DNA of 64,000 nucleotides from contig CP136068.1 in assembly GCA_032622095.1 (NCBI GenBank), positions 6,675,314 through 6,739,313 of the forward strand, written 5' to 3'. Both the position numbers and the translations under genes were made by a program. The notes beneath the pieces are model-generated. The model made no database searches. It was given only the letters and a program-made list of their open reading frames with translations, and was not told the DNA's origin. Source of the DNA: Siphonodentalium dalli (taxonomy: Eukaryota > Mollusca > Scaphopoda > Gadilida > Siphonodentaliidae). Numbering within the stretch: position 1 is the first letter of the stretch; each line of letters starts with the position of its first letter. Of this stretch, positions 24,180 through 36,700 are shown piece after piece.

Positions 24180-26080
24180 GAATCACCCCAAGTTATGTTA
24201 GAAAAACCGAAAACCGAACCATGCTATAGCCCGCGCGGTTGCCACAGATGTGACAAAAGGGCAACCATTGCCGTTTCCGTATCTATGGACCCATTTTGAC
24301 AAAATAAACGGTGCCATAGTGTGGCCCACTCATTGTTATACTAAACCGAAAACCGCACCCTCTAGACCGCGCGGTTGCCACAGGAGGTGGCAAAAGGGGC
24401 ACCCATTTCTGTTTCGGTATTTGTGGGCCGTTTTCGACTAAATAAACGGTGCAGAGGGGTGGCCCACCCCACGCTCTACTACGAAAACAGAAAACCACAT
24501 CTCTCTAGCCCGTGTGTTTAAAACCGGAGGTGGCAAAATGGTATTCATCGCCGTTTCGGTATCTATGGACCGATTCAGCCCACAATATCGGTTTGGTAGA
24601 CCAGATAGCATGACTACGTTGGGCCAACGTTGGCATAATGTCGGCACGGTTGGCATTATGTTTGGTTGGGTTGACGTTGTTGGCCCTTTGTTGGCCCAAC
24701 GTATTTCTCCCAACCGTTGCAAATATAACGTTGGCCCAACGTTGTGACAACGCGAACATGCCAACGGAATTATCTGCAGTAAATTGGTTGGGTTGGCGTG
24801 GTTGGCCCAACGTATTCCTACCAACCGTTGATATTATAACGTTGGGCCAACGCCAACACGAAAATGGAATTTACTGTGGACACCACATTGGTTGGGTTTA
24901 CGTTGTTGGTCCTTGGTTTAACCCAATTAAGGTATTATTCCAATGCAACAGTTGGAATTATAACGTTGGTCCAATGTTGGGTCAACGCTAACAGCCTCAT
25001 GGCAGTCCAATTACATATATAAATGTATATAGCGTAAATACTTGTGATATACATCTCAAGCATATGCCTATACTTTATGTTCCGTAAACACACATACAAT
25101 CATTGCTGACACAATATATGCTATGATAAGTAATAAAATACGTTGGATGCTGTCGGTTGGTATATCGATGGCCCACCGTAATGCCAACGTAGATGACGTA
25201 AAACGCGCTGACGTCAAACTCTACGCGCGTGCACACCGGATCAGGCGTCTGCTTTTATATGTGCGCGCTTTGTTCTGGTTCTCGTTAAGTATTGCTGCTG
25301 GTGTTGATTTTAGCAAATAAAGTATTCAGTTTCTTTAATTTGGAATTCAAGGATTTATTCGTTCTTTAGATGCCACCATCGGTCATCGAGTCGCTATCCG
25401 AGGTAGGTTTACGTTTGTGAAAAACTACTCTTTTGTGTGAAATTAATTAATTATTTTTCTCGGAATGACAAAGTTCTGAATGTTTGCACGGCGTACATAT
25501 ACGTTATAGCGGAGAATACTTATTGACATGTATTAGTTTCTCACAAACTTGCATCATATAATGACATGGTGGCTGACGGTGGTAAGTGAATTATGAATGG
25601 ATTATTGGATGCCACAAAACAAAAAATCCCCAACGTTATGCCAACCAATTTAGCTTGAGTTCACAACGTTGTCCCTCCGTTGGGTCAACGTCGTGCCAAC
25701 CAAAGGGTTTAATTTCTAATGTTGGCCAACGTTATGCCAACCATGAGGTCTGGATATCAACGTAGGGCCAACGCTCTGTATATATCGTGCAACGTTGGCC
25801 CAACGTAGGCCCAATACGTTGGCCCAACGTTGACCCAATGAGCAAAATTACATTGGCCCAACGTTGGTTTGCCAACGTTGGCCCAACCTTGTCATGCTAT
25901 TTGGGAGCATGGCCCATCCGATGTTATGTTATAAAAACCGAAAACCGCATTATTCTAGCCCGTGCTGTTACCCTAAATACCAAAATGGCCACGAGTTTTC
26001 TTTTTCCACCTCCTGTGGCAACCGCACTGGCTAGTGCGGTTTTCGGTTTGTATAGTATATCTTGGGATGGGGCACCCTAC
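24180..26080. mobile_element. Composite inverted-repeat element with GTTGGCCCAACG arrays
   Basis: Outer blocks: three tandem copies of 'AACCGAAAACCGCACC ... CCGCGCGGTTGCCACAG' at 24195-24540, and an inverted copy at 25935-26065 (CCTGTGGCAACCGCACTGGC ... GCGGTTTTCGGTTT). Inner blocks: palindromic ACGTTGGGCCAACGTTGG units at 24615-24990 and 25640-25895. The centre (25000-25630) is unique, with a 65-codon frame at 25123-25320 and a short stretch at 25371-25404 resembling an exon (acceptor TTCTTTAG, donor GTAGGT). No transposase was recognised. Class unknown. Confidence 0.62.
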
Positions 26081-26099
26081 CGTGACGTTTATATAATCG

Positions 26100-27636
26100 A
26101 AATCCAATTTTGGGGGGGGGATGTGGCAAATAACAAAAAGTTCGTAAGTTATATGAACTAAAATAAGGTATAATTACGTCCTTAGTTTTCACACCATTCG
26201 TTTGGACCATTTTTGTTCAATTAAAATGTGACTATCTTTGGTATGAAAGGTGTTTATTGTTTGCTCTATCTTAAATGTGTCACAATGCGGTCACAAAATG
26301 GCAAGGATATTTGATAAAAAGTTTATTTTTACGTATAGCTAGAACATTACTCTCTGCTTTTTCCGAAAATGTAGCAAATTGTGACTCACTTGGTTAGTAT
26401 ACATGTTAGTTAATCAACTGACAACTACATGTCCTACTCTGATTGTCCCAGTTCCGAATCGGGCACGACACATTCAGTTCAAAGTGGCAGTACGAAATTT
26501 TGCCGAGAACCTTATTTGGGATTCTGGTCATATTTTAAAAGGAAATGGGCAGAACGTTCAAGCGGAACTGAAATGAACCATAATCTGTGGCTATTTTGGT
26601 CTAGAAAAGTTGACAAACTTGAAGCAGGGTTGAAGTCAAGATGGCAGCCACTGATTCACCGTGTGGTCATATGTGAGGTGACTATATACACAAGGAGTTA
26701 TATGGTCACTATTTATATGGATTTTAAATGAAAAACATAACGCAATCTGACACATTGGGTAGTATTCAAATTTCAGTAAGAAAAACATGGATAACAAATG
26801 ATTGTATGATTGTAGTTATAAAAACAATAATATACGAAACAGTTATCAGTCATAAATATCGCTGCCTGATACAAACTCGAATATATACTTACTACATGTT
26901 TGTATTATCAATTGTGTTGTGTGTCCCAATTAGTGGAGCAATAGTCAAATGTCAGTGACCCCAGATAGCGTAACTGTAAATATATAATAATAACCACGAA
27001 GCAGTGTTTGCAGTTGGTACCAGCTTTGCTATACAGATTGGATTCCGCTTTTTAATGATATGCCATTCGCCAATGAACTTCCGTCTGAACCACAACCAAT
27101 GGAATGGAGGGATACATAAATACAGAACAATAAATGTCTACGAGATCGAGAGAATTAAATATGAAGAGACTCGGCGGCTTTTAAAAAATAAAAACAATTC
27201 AAATCCCATTCAACCTTTTAGCAGGCACGTGGTGACCGAGAGGGAGGGGTGGCTCATATTCCCTTAACATTGGTAAAAGTGTTCTATCATGGGAAATGTC
27301 ATGGCTGACAAACAATAAGTTAGAAATTTCAGTCAACAGATAACTTTCAATTAGCCTGGATGTTTGACGTTCCATCCAAAAATATAACATTTCCCTAATT
27401 GCAGCCAAGCATTGACTGACATGACATCAGTTTGAAATTTCGACGTTTTTTTAACGTTATAAATGTACATGAACCCAACAGGTGGACTCAAATAAATTTC
27501 TCAGAACTTGGGTATTGGGTCTTGTTAAAAGGAATTGTTTTGACATTATACATGTAAGTTGGTCGCCCCGATCGTGTACAACCAAGCCACGTCCACTCCA
27601 TACGTCCAACAGCTCTTATATATCCCGCTGATCTAT
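26100..27636. other. Intergenic, 3' flank of gene B
   Basis: Two frames of 100 and 87 codons (26429-26731, 27004-27267) have no recognisable family and no splice context. I see no AATAAA on the minus strand close to the gene B stop codon, so the polyadenylation site is not located. Confidence 0.4.
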
Positions 27637-27777
27637 TCATGATATGACACAGTTATCCAAGTCCGAATCATTGTCTTCAAAATCCTCAGGCTGCTTAACG
27701 AAGGCCGCTAATAATACAGCCATGTTTATTTCCGCATAACCAGCATTGCCCGTATTGTTCTTCGTCAGCACACCAAT
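27637..27777 (-). CDS. Gene B exon 6 (terminal)
   Basis: Strong acceptor TTCTTTCTTTCCACAG, phase 0, 46 codons then TGA. The AEI-x3-VLLAAFV motif aligns with AEI-VVLFAYMW in gene C exon 6. The acidic tail after it is absent in C. Confidence 0.8.
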   Translation of the reverse strand: MGVLTKNNTGNAGYAEINMAVLLAAFVKQPEDFEDNDSDLDNCVIS

Positions 27778-30700
27778 CTGTGGAAAGAAAGAACATGACA
27801 CATTAACATATTGCATGCCAGAACCGATTAGCGGCCTCTCGTAAAGAATGGACTCCTCACATTACATTAACATAGTTCATGTCCAAACCGATTAGCGGCC
27901 TCTCGCCAAGATTGGACTCCTCAAGTTGCATTAACAGTGTACATGCCCAGCCCGATTAGCGGCATCTAGTCAAGAATGGACTTCTCACGTTGCAATTCTC
28001 CTTGTAAACCCTTTTTGTGGGGTATTATCAGTATTACAAGGGGCATACGAGATTGTTATGGCCCTTGTAATACCTGTCTTCTCTATATAGCGATGACAAT
28101 TTATGCGGGGTAAATATCAGTTTTACAAGAGGCATACGAGATTGTTATGACGCTTGTAAAATCTGTCTTCTCTATATAGCGACGACAATTTGGGGGGGGG
28201 GGGGGTAATATCAGTTTACAAGGGGCATACGAGATTGTTATGACCCTTGTGAAATATGTCTTCTCTATATAGCTACGACAATTTTTGCGGTGTAATATCA
28301 GTTTTACAAGGGGCATACGAGATTGTTATGACCCTTGTAAAATCTGTCTTCTCTATATAATGACGACAATTTTTGGATCGTTCATGTCCCATCTGGGATT
28401 ATTAATTCAAAATTCAAAGATGTAAAGCTGAGAAACATTTATCGTACATTGATGCTAAGAAATTGGTTCGTTCCAGACCATCAATTCCTCAAGTCACATT
28501 CTCGAATGTCGTATCTAAGAAAAAGTATGTTAATACCAGCATATCATTAGCAGCACAAGTTCAGCAGAATGATCTTTCTCCTGTTCCTGAACCTGCCTCA
28601 CAGGCAATGGATACAGCTCCTGCAGTTTCTATGTCTGCTCCGAAATCAATTAAGGATGTTCCTCCAGTTGTTGCAAGACAAACATCTCCAAGGTCTGTAA
28701 AGTCTTTTGACTCTCAGAGACAGCGGTTAGACTTCGAATTTTCAAAGTTTGATAAGATGCTTGAAGAAAAAAGGTCTCAAATGGACATCTCAGAATATTG
28801 GGTTTATGCTGGCTATCGGACGAGGGCACACCTAGTGGTGATCCAGCCGCCCGATTGTCAACTTGACGAGTTAATTAAGACTCACGCCAGGTTCATCATA
28901 TATTATAAATATCTGACAAATCTTCATGTGGACGAGTATAACCAGTCTGAGTAAACTCATACCTAAATATTCATTACAACATTGAATATTAGGTCTGACG
29001 GATAACATCGCTATCTCATTTCCAAGTCCTCGGGATTCCGTAATCTGATTGATTGCGTAAATTATTTTCCGTCCAATGAAACCGTATGGGTTGATAAACA
29101 AGTGTTAATGGGCGGAGACTCCCATAATGTCACCTCTAAATATCATTCTGAACTCCTCGACATGTGACCTCTGCGGCTGAACTCCTCGACCTGTGACCGC
29201 GACGAGGTTTGCCGAATGCTCTAAATAGTAACACAGCGGAATTTCGAGGCTTGCAAATTCAACAGAGACAGAAAAAATTGCTTCGAAATTATATATTCGG
29301 TACGATTCCGATTAATTTGAAGGATGTGCTGGACCTGATAGATAGGCCAGCGTATGGTACCAACTTGGCCTCCCATAAATATATATAGAACCTTACTCAT
29401 GTCCGTGTATTTGATTTACTTTATTGTAACATGGTTTGCAAATCGACAAATTATTTGCCGTAAAAAAAAAGTCATCTGAAAGTCAAACACCGAGGAAATG
29501 ACTTAATTTTATGCTTTTAAATAGTTCTAAAGCATCATTTTTGATGACGACCTAATTTTTTGCTCTCGGATGCAGCTTTCCCGTTGATGCAGCGAGTTCA
29601 TCTCCCGAAAAAAGAATAGTCGCACACACGACAAATATTATCTTCTGTAAGTTTTAATGTCGCGACACAGGCCTTCTGTGGGTTGATGAGTCGGCGAAGC
29701 ACAACAAATAACACGTGGGGACACCTGTCAATCATCGATGTATTTTAAAAAATCCGTGACGTCATTTTGGGGAAGCTCTTCGCTGAATAGAAATGGTTTT
29801 GGCTACATTAGCTCCAGACTCTATATTTCAAATATAGAGTCGACGTTCACCCAGACTGGAGTATAACATACTCAGCTACTGGAAAAGTGTTAATATACGA
29901 GAGTTTTAATACACTATTTACATTTGATGAAAACATTTCATGTAGGTTTTATGTTTGCTGTTTTCAAAACAGTATTGCTATGTGTTTTGATATTCTGTTT
30001 TATATGTGTTTGCACAATGGTCAGTTTCTAAATGGTTCTGGCCCCAATCGAGCACTCCCGCTCTGATTTGGGTGTTTTAGTTGTATATAATCTGTTTTGT
30101 TTTAGTCTAATTCACTGTCATTTCTATTCACAGTTGCTTCACTCGATTATCTGTTTCTTCTCGTCGTGATATGGCTTTATTGCTAAAACGACGTTAAACA
30201 CCAATCAATCAACCAAGCAACCTACAGGAACAATGATGCCCAAGAAGGCTTACAATTCTACAGAGGGGATAATACATTATATTTACAGCGATAGCATATA
30301 TTTTATTATATGTTTGCGTAATGTCGTCGACGATTAGTTTCGAACAATACACTACTGGTTAGATGTATTGTGCATATGCCATTTGAATCATATCATATTG
30401 TACATATGGTACATGTACATGCAACTATCACCTGGGCGTGATTTTATTCTCGGTCAGGGATTGTGTTGTATACACACAACGTTCTCATGTGGCTTTGTTG
30501 TCGATATTGATCAGAATAATTAAGAGGGAGGTAAAGTGGCAACATCTGAATGGGAAATTCAGTGCTACCGTTTGGGTTAAAACATTATTAAAACCGTATA
30601 AAGCACAGGTGATCATATCATACCTTCTCGGAAAGTTCCACTACTTTTCTGAAGACAACGCGACACGGATTTTTTATTTTCATCCCGGGTTGGATATTAT

Positions 30701-33700
30701 TGGACATTATTCAAAAGGATGTCACAATTGTTTAAAATATTTCCATCAAATGTCATAAAACACAACATCTAATGAAACATCTGCTTTGATGTGTCACTAG
30801 AGATGTGCTCAACCATTCCAACAAGACATGACCATTATGTCATATATATTTTGAAGACCTCTGTCTGTCTGTTTGTTTGTCTGTCTGTTTGTCTGTAATT
30901 TATACAAATCTACGATTCTCGACCGATCGGGACGAAACTTGGTACGTGTTTGTAGTTTGATCAGGCGGTCGTCGTTGTCGTATTGGCGAGCCCGTGCGAC
31001 GCCCGTGCAGCGCATGCGCAGACGAGATCTCGGAAACGGGTGGAGCTATCGACTTGAAATACATGACATTTTTATAAGTTCCAGACTATATAACACTAGG
31101 AAACATGTGAGATTGTGCAGATAAGAGGCATTCTCTGTATATGGGACTGTATAACGCGAACCGTTATACAAGGGCACTTGGTGATGTCATGGTCACGTGG
31201 TATTTTCATAGGTCACATGTGTATCTCAAGCTATCATATTTTTACCAATAATATAAAATGGACACTCAAATACAACAACCTACATAATATGATATGTTCA
31301 TCAAATGCTTATAAAATGGTGAAGTCGGAAAATACCCAAAACATACGGCCATAGTAGTGTTTTATGTAGATCCAAGACGGCCACCAAGGTCACGTGACCA
31401 ATTTGAAGTGGCATACGTGGCTCCAACATAGCAACATGTCTATATGGTCCAACGACATTTACGATATTTTGAAATGTTAATGCAATACCCGCACCTATAC
31501 ATGTGTGTACACGGTATATGTGACCACTCATGCATAAGTTCGTGGTAATCACCACGGTCACGTGACATATTCAAATTTGGGTATATATAGCACATTCTGT
31601 ACGGGTATGGATCTCTCTCTCTGAAAGGTGAAAAATAAATGTTGAGAATGACCAATTTCTGGCAATTTTATGCTTCGATAGCACCCATATATACCCATAT
31701 ATGCATGAATAGGAATAAAACCCAGCTATTAGTGTGTAAACCAAGATGGCAGCCACGGTCACGTGACCTCTATGGTGGTGGCGTCAGTTGTTATGAACTT
31801 GCGATGCCTATGTCTAGTTACATTATGAAGTTTCAACACATTATTCCAAGCGATACTTGAGATACCCTATGTTACTTATTATACACACATAATGTATTCT
31901 ATACATTGTATACATGTATTGTATGCTTGGCAGTGGGGAATCCGTCTGTGGTGCTGAGTGGCAGTGAAAGAGTTAACTCATCACCGGCCGAGGTATCCGC
32001 AAATCAGACCAGATCTCGGCAACGGGTGGAGCTATCGACTTGAAATTTGGTTTTTGAATAGCCCGGACAAAGTCGGGCTCATCGGCTAGTCTATTATATA
32101 TTTTGGAAGATATGTATGTGTGTGTGTCTGTCTGTGTGTCTTCGCAATGGACTCGAAAAGGGCAAAGCCGATTTCGATGAAACTTGGTATGTGGGGGTAT
32201 TTTCGGCCGGGAAGTGCCATATGCCTTTTAATTTGCCCGTGCGACGTGACATTGACCTTGAAATCGGGTAAGTTCAATGTCAAACGCCCGAATATCACGG
32301 GATTTCGATGAAACTTGGTATGTGGGGGTATCTTCGGCCGGGGAGTGGCATAAACCTATTCATTTGTCCGTGCGACGAAATATTGACCTTGAAATCGGGT
32401 CATTTCAATGTCAAATCGCGAATTGATGGGATTTCGACGAAATTTGATACGTAGGGTTACTTTTGTCCACTGAGTGTATTGGACGGGTCGAGTCGTGACC
32501 CCGACCGGACCTTGACCTTCAAAATGATCAATTCGTGGTCAAATCGGGTAAAACCGGATGGATACTTTTGTCGGGTACTTTTGTCCGGGCAGTGTTTTGG
32601 ACGGGTCAAATCGTTACCCCACCTGACTTTGACCTTCAAAATGGTAAATTCTTGGTCAAAGCCCGGACGAAGTAGGGTCACCTTCTAGTTCTATATATAT
32701 GTAAATATTGAGTAATCCGGTTTTGAAAATTAACACTGAATTCCCCATTTAAATGTTTCCACTTTACCTCATTCTTAATCGGTATGAAAATATAGCTCAT
32801 CGTTTTATATTTCAAACCCTGTATTCTAAGTAAGTTAACGGACATGCGACTGGACTACGACCTCAACCATATAGTGGTCAGTAGCTTCCGCTGACCACGG
32901 TATAGTGTCGTTCTTCTGGGCGACAATTACCATAGCCTACGTTGTATATGTTCTGATTTAAAGATTGGTTATATTATCTGATTATCAATGCAATCTAAAG
33001 TGGTTTAATTCAAATACAATATACAACACAATATTGTGGTCCACCATTATTGTATGTATATGTCGCGTAGTGTGCCAGAAATTGTGCGGTTAAAGATGTT
33101 CATGCTTAGAACGTGTTGGTTGGTCCAAACAATACTCATACCGAGGCAATGAAAGGTATCTCGAATACCAATAATCAATGAGTTATAAAAACATTATCAC
33201 AATATTACAAACAGTAGTTGTGATATCAGATCACTGTCCACGGGAACTCCAGGGGTAGGATTGTGTGATGAGCGGTCACGAAGTGGAATGTTTATCTCGA
33301 ATTGTGTTCAAGGCCAATCCCCCAAGGGTGTGAGTCATAGTACATGGTTGGGTGGTGATAGCTTCATTTTCTACTAGCATGCGTACAGTAATGCCCTAAT
33401 TAATCGACTCCGTAACCACAGCCAAATTATCGTTATTTTTTCAGGATTTATTCGGAAATATGGCTTGTTGACAATCATCGGAAAGCTCTCCCCGAGAGCT
33501 TTCCGGTGAATGGCAACAAGTCATATTTCCGACTAAATCATGAAAATGTCCATAATTCTGCTGTGGTTATGGAGTCGATTAATTAGGGCATAACTATAGC
33601 TATACCTGCTGCCAGCAACAAGGACATGCGAAGTAAGAGTTCTGTCACGTCAAAATATTCATACCGAAAAGAGATATAGTTATGGAACTATAATCGAAGT

Positions 33701-36700
33701 AAACCTGACTCACTTTTGACAACCATAGAGAGCGAGTCTCAGAAAACAAGCCGGACAGAACACCCGGCGTACAAGAAGAAAACCCCACTATTTTACACTC
33801 CTCGCACCTACTTTCATCTTTTTTGTTGGACAAATTTAATCAAGGTCATCATGCATAGCCTACATGTATGTATTCTTGTTTAACTCGTATAAGCAATTGC
33901 CCATGGGAGAGGTGCATCTGTAAGTTGTCAAAATGTGTTCCCCAATCTGGTTTAAATGCATTTTGAATAATTCATGTTTAAAGTAGAACAAAACTAAACA
34001 TCGCATGGCGAGTCGGTAAAAAAATATATATATACCTTACCATTTTATTTTTCAGATCTTTGGTAAGCGGCAGGCAAAGGACGCGAGCATCGCGGGCTCC
34101 TGAGAACATCTCCATCCCCATCCCGTCAATCATGTCTGGATAATGGAAATATTACACAATTGAAATTTGTATAGCACATACATGTAGGCATATATACATT
34201 CTCATACATCCAGTGTGAAGCCAGTGGTGTTACGACCATTCCTTATTCCATATTCGAAATAATGTCTCTTTCGAAGAAACCCAGCTGGGCGATTTTGATA
34301 AAATCGAAAATAGTATAAAAGACATTAGTTGTGTTGGAACTTGTAAACACCCTTGTATTGATGTATATAATTCAAAAGTAGCCAAAAAAACGTGCAAAAA
34401 CTTAGCTTAGTGAACATTAGCGAAAATTTACTTCAGTGTTCATCATTACAAGGACCAAATCAAGAGAATTACCACCTTGAATAATTGTCATAGTTTACTT
34501 AATGATTATGCTATCGCATGCGTGCAACTTGATTTTCCATCAACCCTACAACAACGGAACGTACATGTACATGTATGTTAGTATACTCTCGGCACATATG
34601 CTGTCTTAGTCTTACTTTCTAACTGTGTGAATAATATGGTAAGTGAAAATGGCTAATTTATCTTAAACATTTGACTGCGCAACCATAGTCATTGCGACTA
34701 ATCAAACTTAGTTGAATACCGGATGCCAACACAAATATTAGTCACTGTAACTAGTTTCTCCAGCGCATGTATCTCTAATTTTATTTTTACGCAGTGAGCT
34801 ACCCTCCTTACTCTGATATTGGGCAGACCATGAGCCTAATCTTTGGTTTCTAAAGTCTAGAAATATTACAGTTAAACTTTTAACAATATATTTGAAGGTA
34901 GTCTGCATGCGTGCGCAATTATTTGTCGCCATGTCATCGTGTGAGCGCCATTTTGCTAATTATAAACTTGGTTTTTGTTAATGACGAAGGGGAAAATTTT
35001 AAATCGCAATAAAACCTACTATATTCGTTCTGCTTCTTCGTATAATTAGTTATCACTGGGCACGCTCTCATGTCTCAAAATGTTTTTTCAAGATTTAAAC
35101 CAGAGTCTAAACTGGAATGTAAATTGAAGACAAACTATCTGCCATGATTGAGTTTCTCGGTATGCTTTGAACTCTGACTGTATTGTGCGCGCGTGCATTT
35201 GATAACCCACTAGTAAGATATACGATACTCTGACTGTATTGTGCGCGCGTGCATTTGATAACACCACTAGTAAGATATACGATACTCTGACTGTATTGTG
35301 CGCGCGTGCATTTGATAACACCACTAGTAAGATATACGATACTCTGACTGTATTGTGCGCGCGTGCATTTGATAACACCACTAGTAAGATATACGATACT
35401 CTGACTGTATTGTGCGCGCGTGCATTTGATAACACCACTAGTAAGATATACGATACTCTGACTGTATTGTGCGCGCGTGCATTTGATAACACCACTAGTA
35501 AGATATACGATACTCTGACTGTATTGTGCGCGCGTGCATTTGATAACACCACTAGTAAGATATACGATACTCTGACTGTATTGTGCGCGCGTGCATTTGA
35601 TAACACCACTAGTAAGATATACGATACTCTGACTGTATTGTGCGCGCGTGCATTTGATAACACCACTAGTAAGATATACGATACTCTGACTGTATTGTGC
35701 GCGCGTGCATTTGATAACACCACTAGTAAGATATACGATACTCTGACTGTATTGTGCGCGCGTGCATTTGATAACACCACTAGTAAGATATACGATACTC
35801 TGACTGTATTGTGCGCGCGTGCATTTGATAACACCACTAGTAAGATATACGATACTCTGACTGTATTGTGCGCGCGTACATTTGATAACACCACTAGTAA
35901 GATATACGATACCTCTCGTCGTATATTCTGTTTGCATCGTTTCCCAAGTGTCTAGGAGGTGGTTGTAAGTTTGATCATTTTCTTTGATTTTACGGGAATG
36001 CAACTGGAAATAAATATTGTCGATAAGGCTTAGCTCAGTAAAAGAAAAACATGTACAATGGTCTTCTTGGAGACAGAGTTTGGTGAGACTGTATACAATT
36101 CATATAGTTCAATTTTAAAACACATTAACTCAACATCCATGCAAGTATACAAGCATGGTGGCATTGCGTGAATTATTGTGGAGGTCTCTTGTTATCGCAC
36201 GACCAACCCAAAATGCGATTGGTTTTAATGTGATGTATTTTGGAAACAGAGTCGATACTCAGTTAGGGGTGTAGCGTACGTATTGATGCCATGCTTCGTG
36301 AAATTCACACATGAATTAATGAGAGTCAAATATTTGTATAGCCGGTTGGTTCAGGAGGGAGGGTAAAGTATTGAAGTGGGCAAGGTGTTCACTCTGCACA
36401 GGTAACATGTAGAATGACATGAACTATTGCTTCGATATGTCAATGGGTACTCTCATCGCAAATATTACAGTAATATGTACGGGTTTACTGCGATTATTAA
36501 CAAACATGGTATATATTCTAATAGATCCAGACTACATGCAAGTAAATGTGTATTATAGAATATTAACCAATAGTACACGTAAGTACACACACACTGAAAA
36601 CATTTTGTACATATTTGTTGTTAATAAACGTCTATCAAAAAGAGCAATTCATAATCAACGAAAACTCTGAATGTGAATATATGTGTCATAGCGTGTAGAC

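Noticed and set aside
27805-28375. Tandem repeats considered as a CRISPR-like array
   Set aside because: Repeats are contiguous without unique spacers, and the setting is a eukaryotic intron.
30438-30758. 106-codon plus-strand ORF in intron 5 of gene B
   Set aside because: Antisense, no recognisable domain, no splice or start context.
32120-32311. ORF with MKLGMWGYFRPGS peptide, seen also near 910-1104
   Set aside because: Recurs because the DNA repeat is dispersed; no intact long frame and different stops in each copy.
33645-33833. Possible exon with CEEC and GTGAGT in intron 5 of gene B
   Set aside because: No pyrimidine-rich acceptor, no counterpart in gene C, and exon 6 already joins exon 5 in phase 0.
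35107-36003. 298-codon minus-strand ORF across the 57-bp array
   Set aside because: Not a separate gene: it is exon 4 of gene B followed by the in-frame minisatellite. The 268- and 238-codon frames over the same array are periodicity artefacts. Kept only as a finding on possible exonisation.
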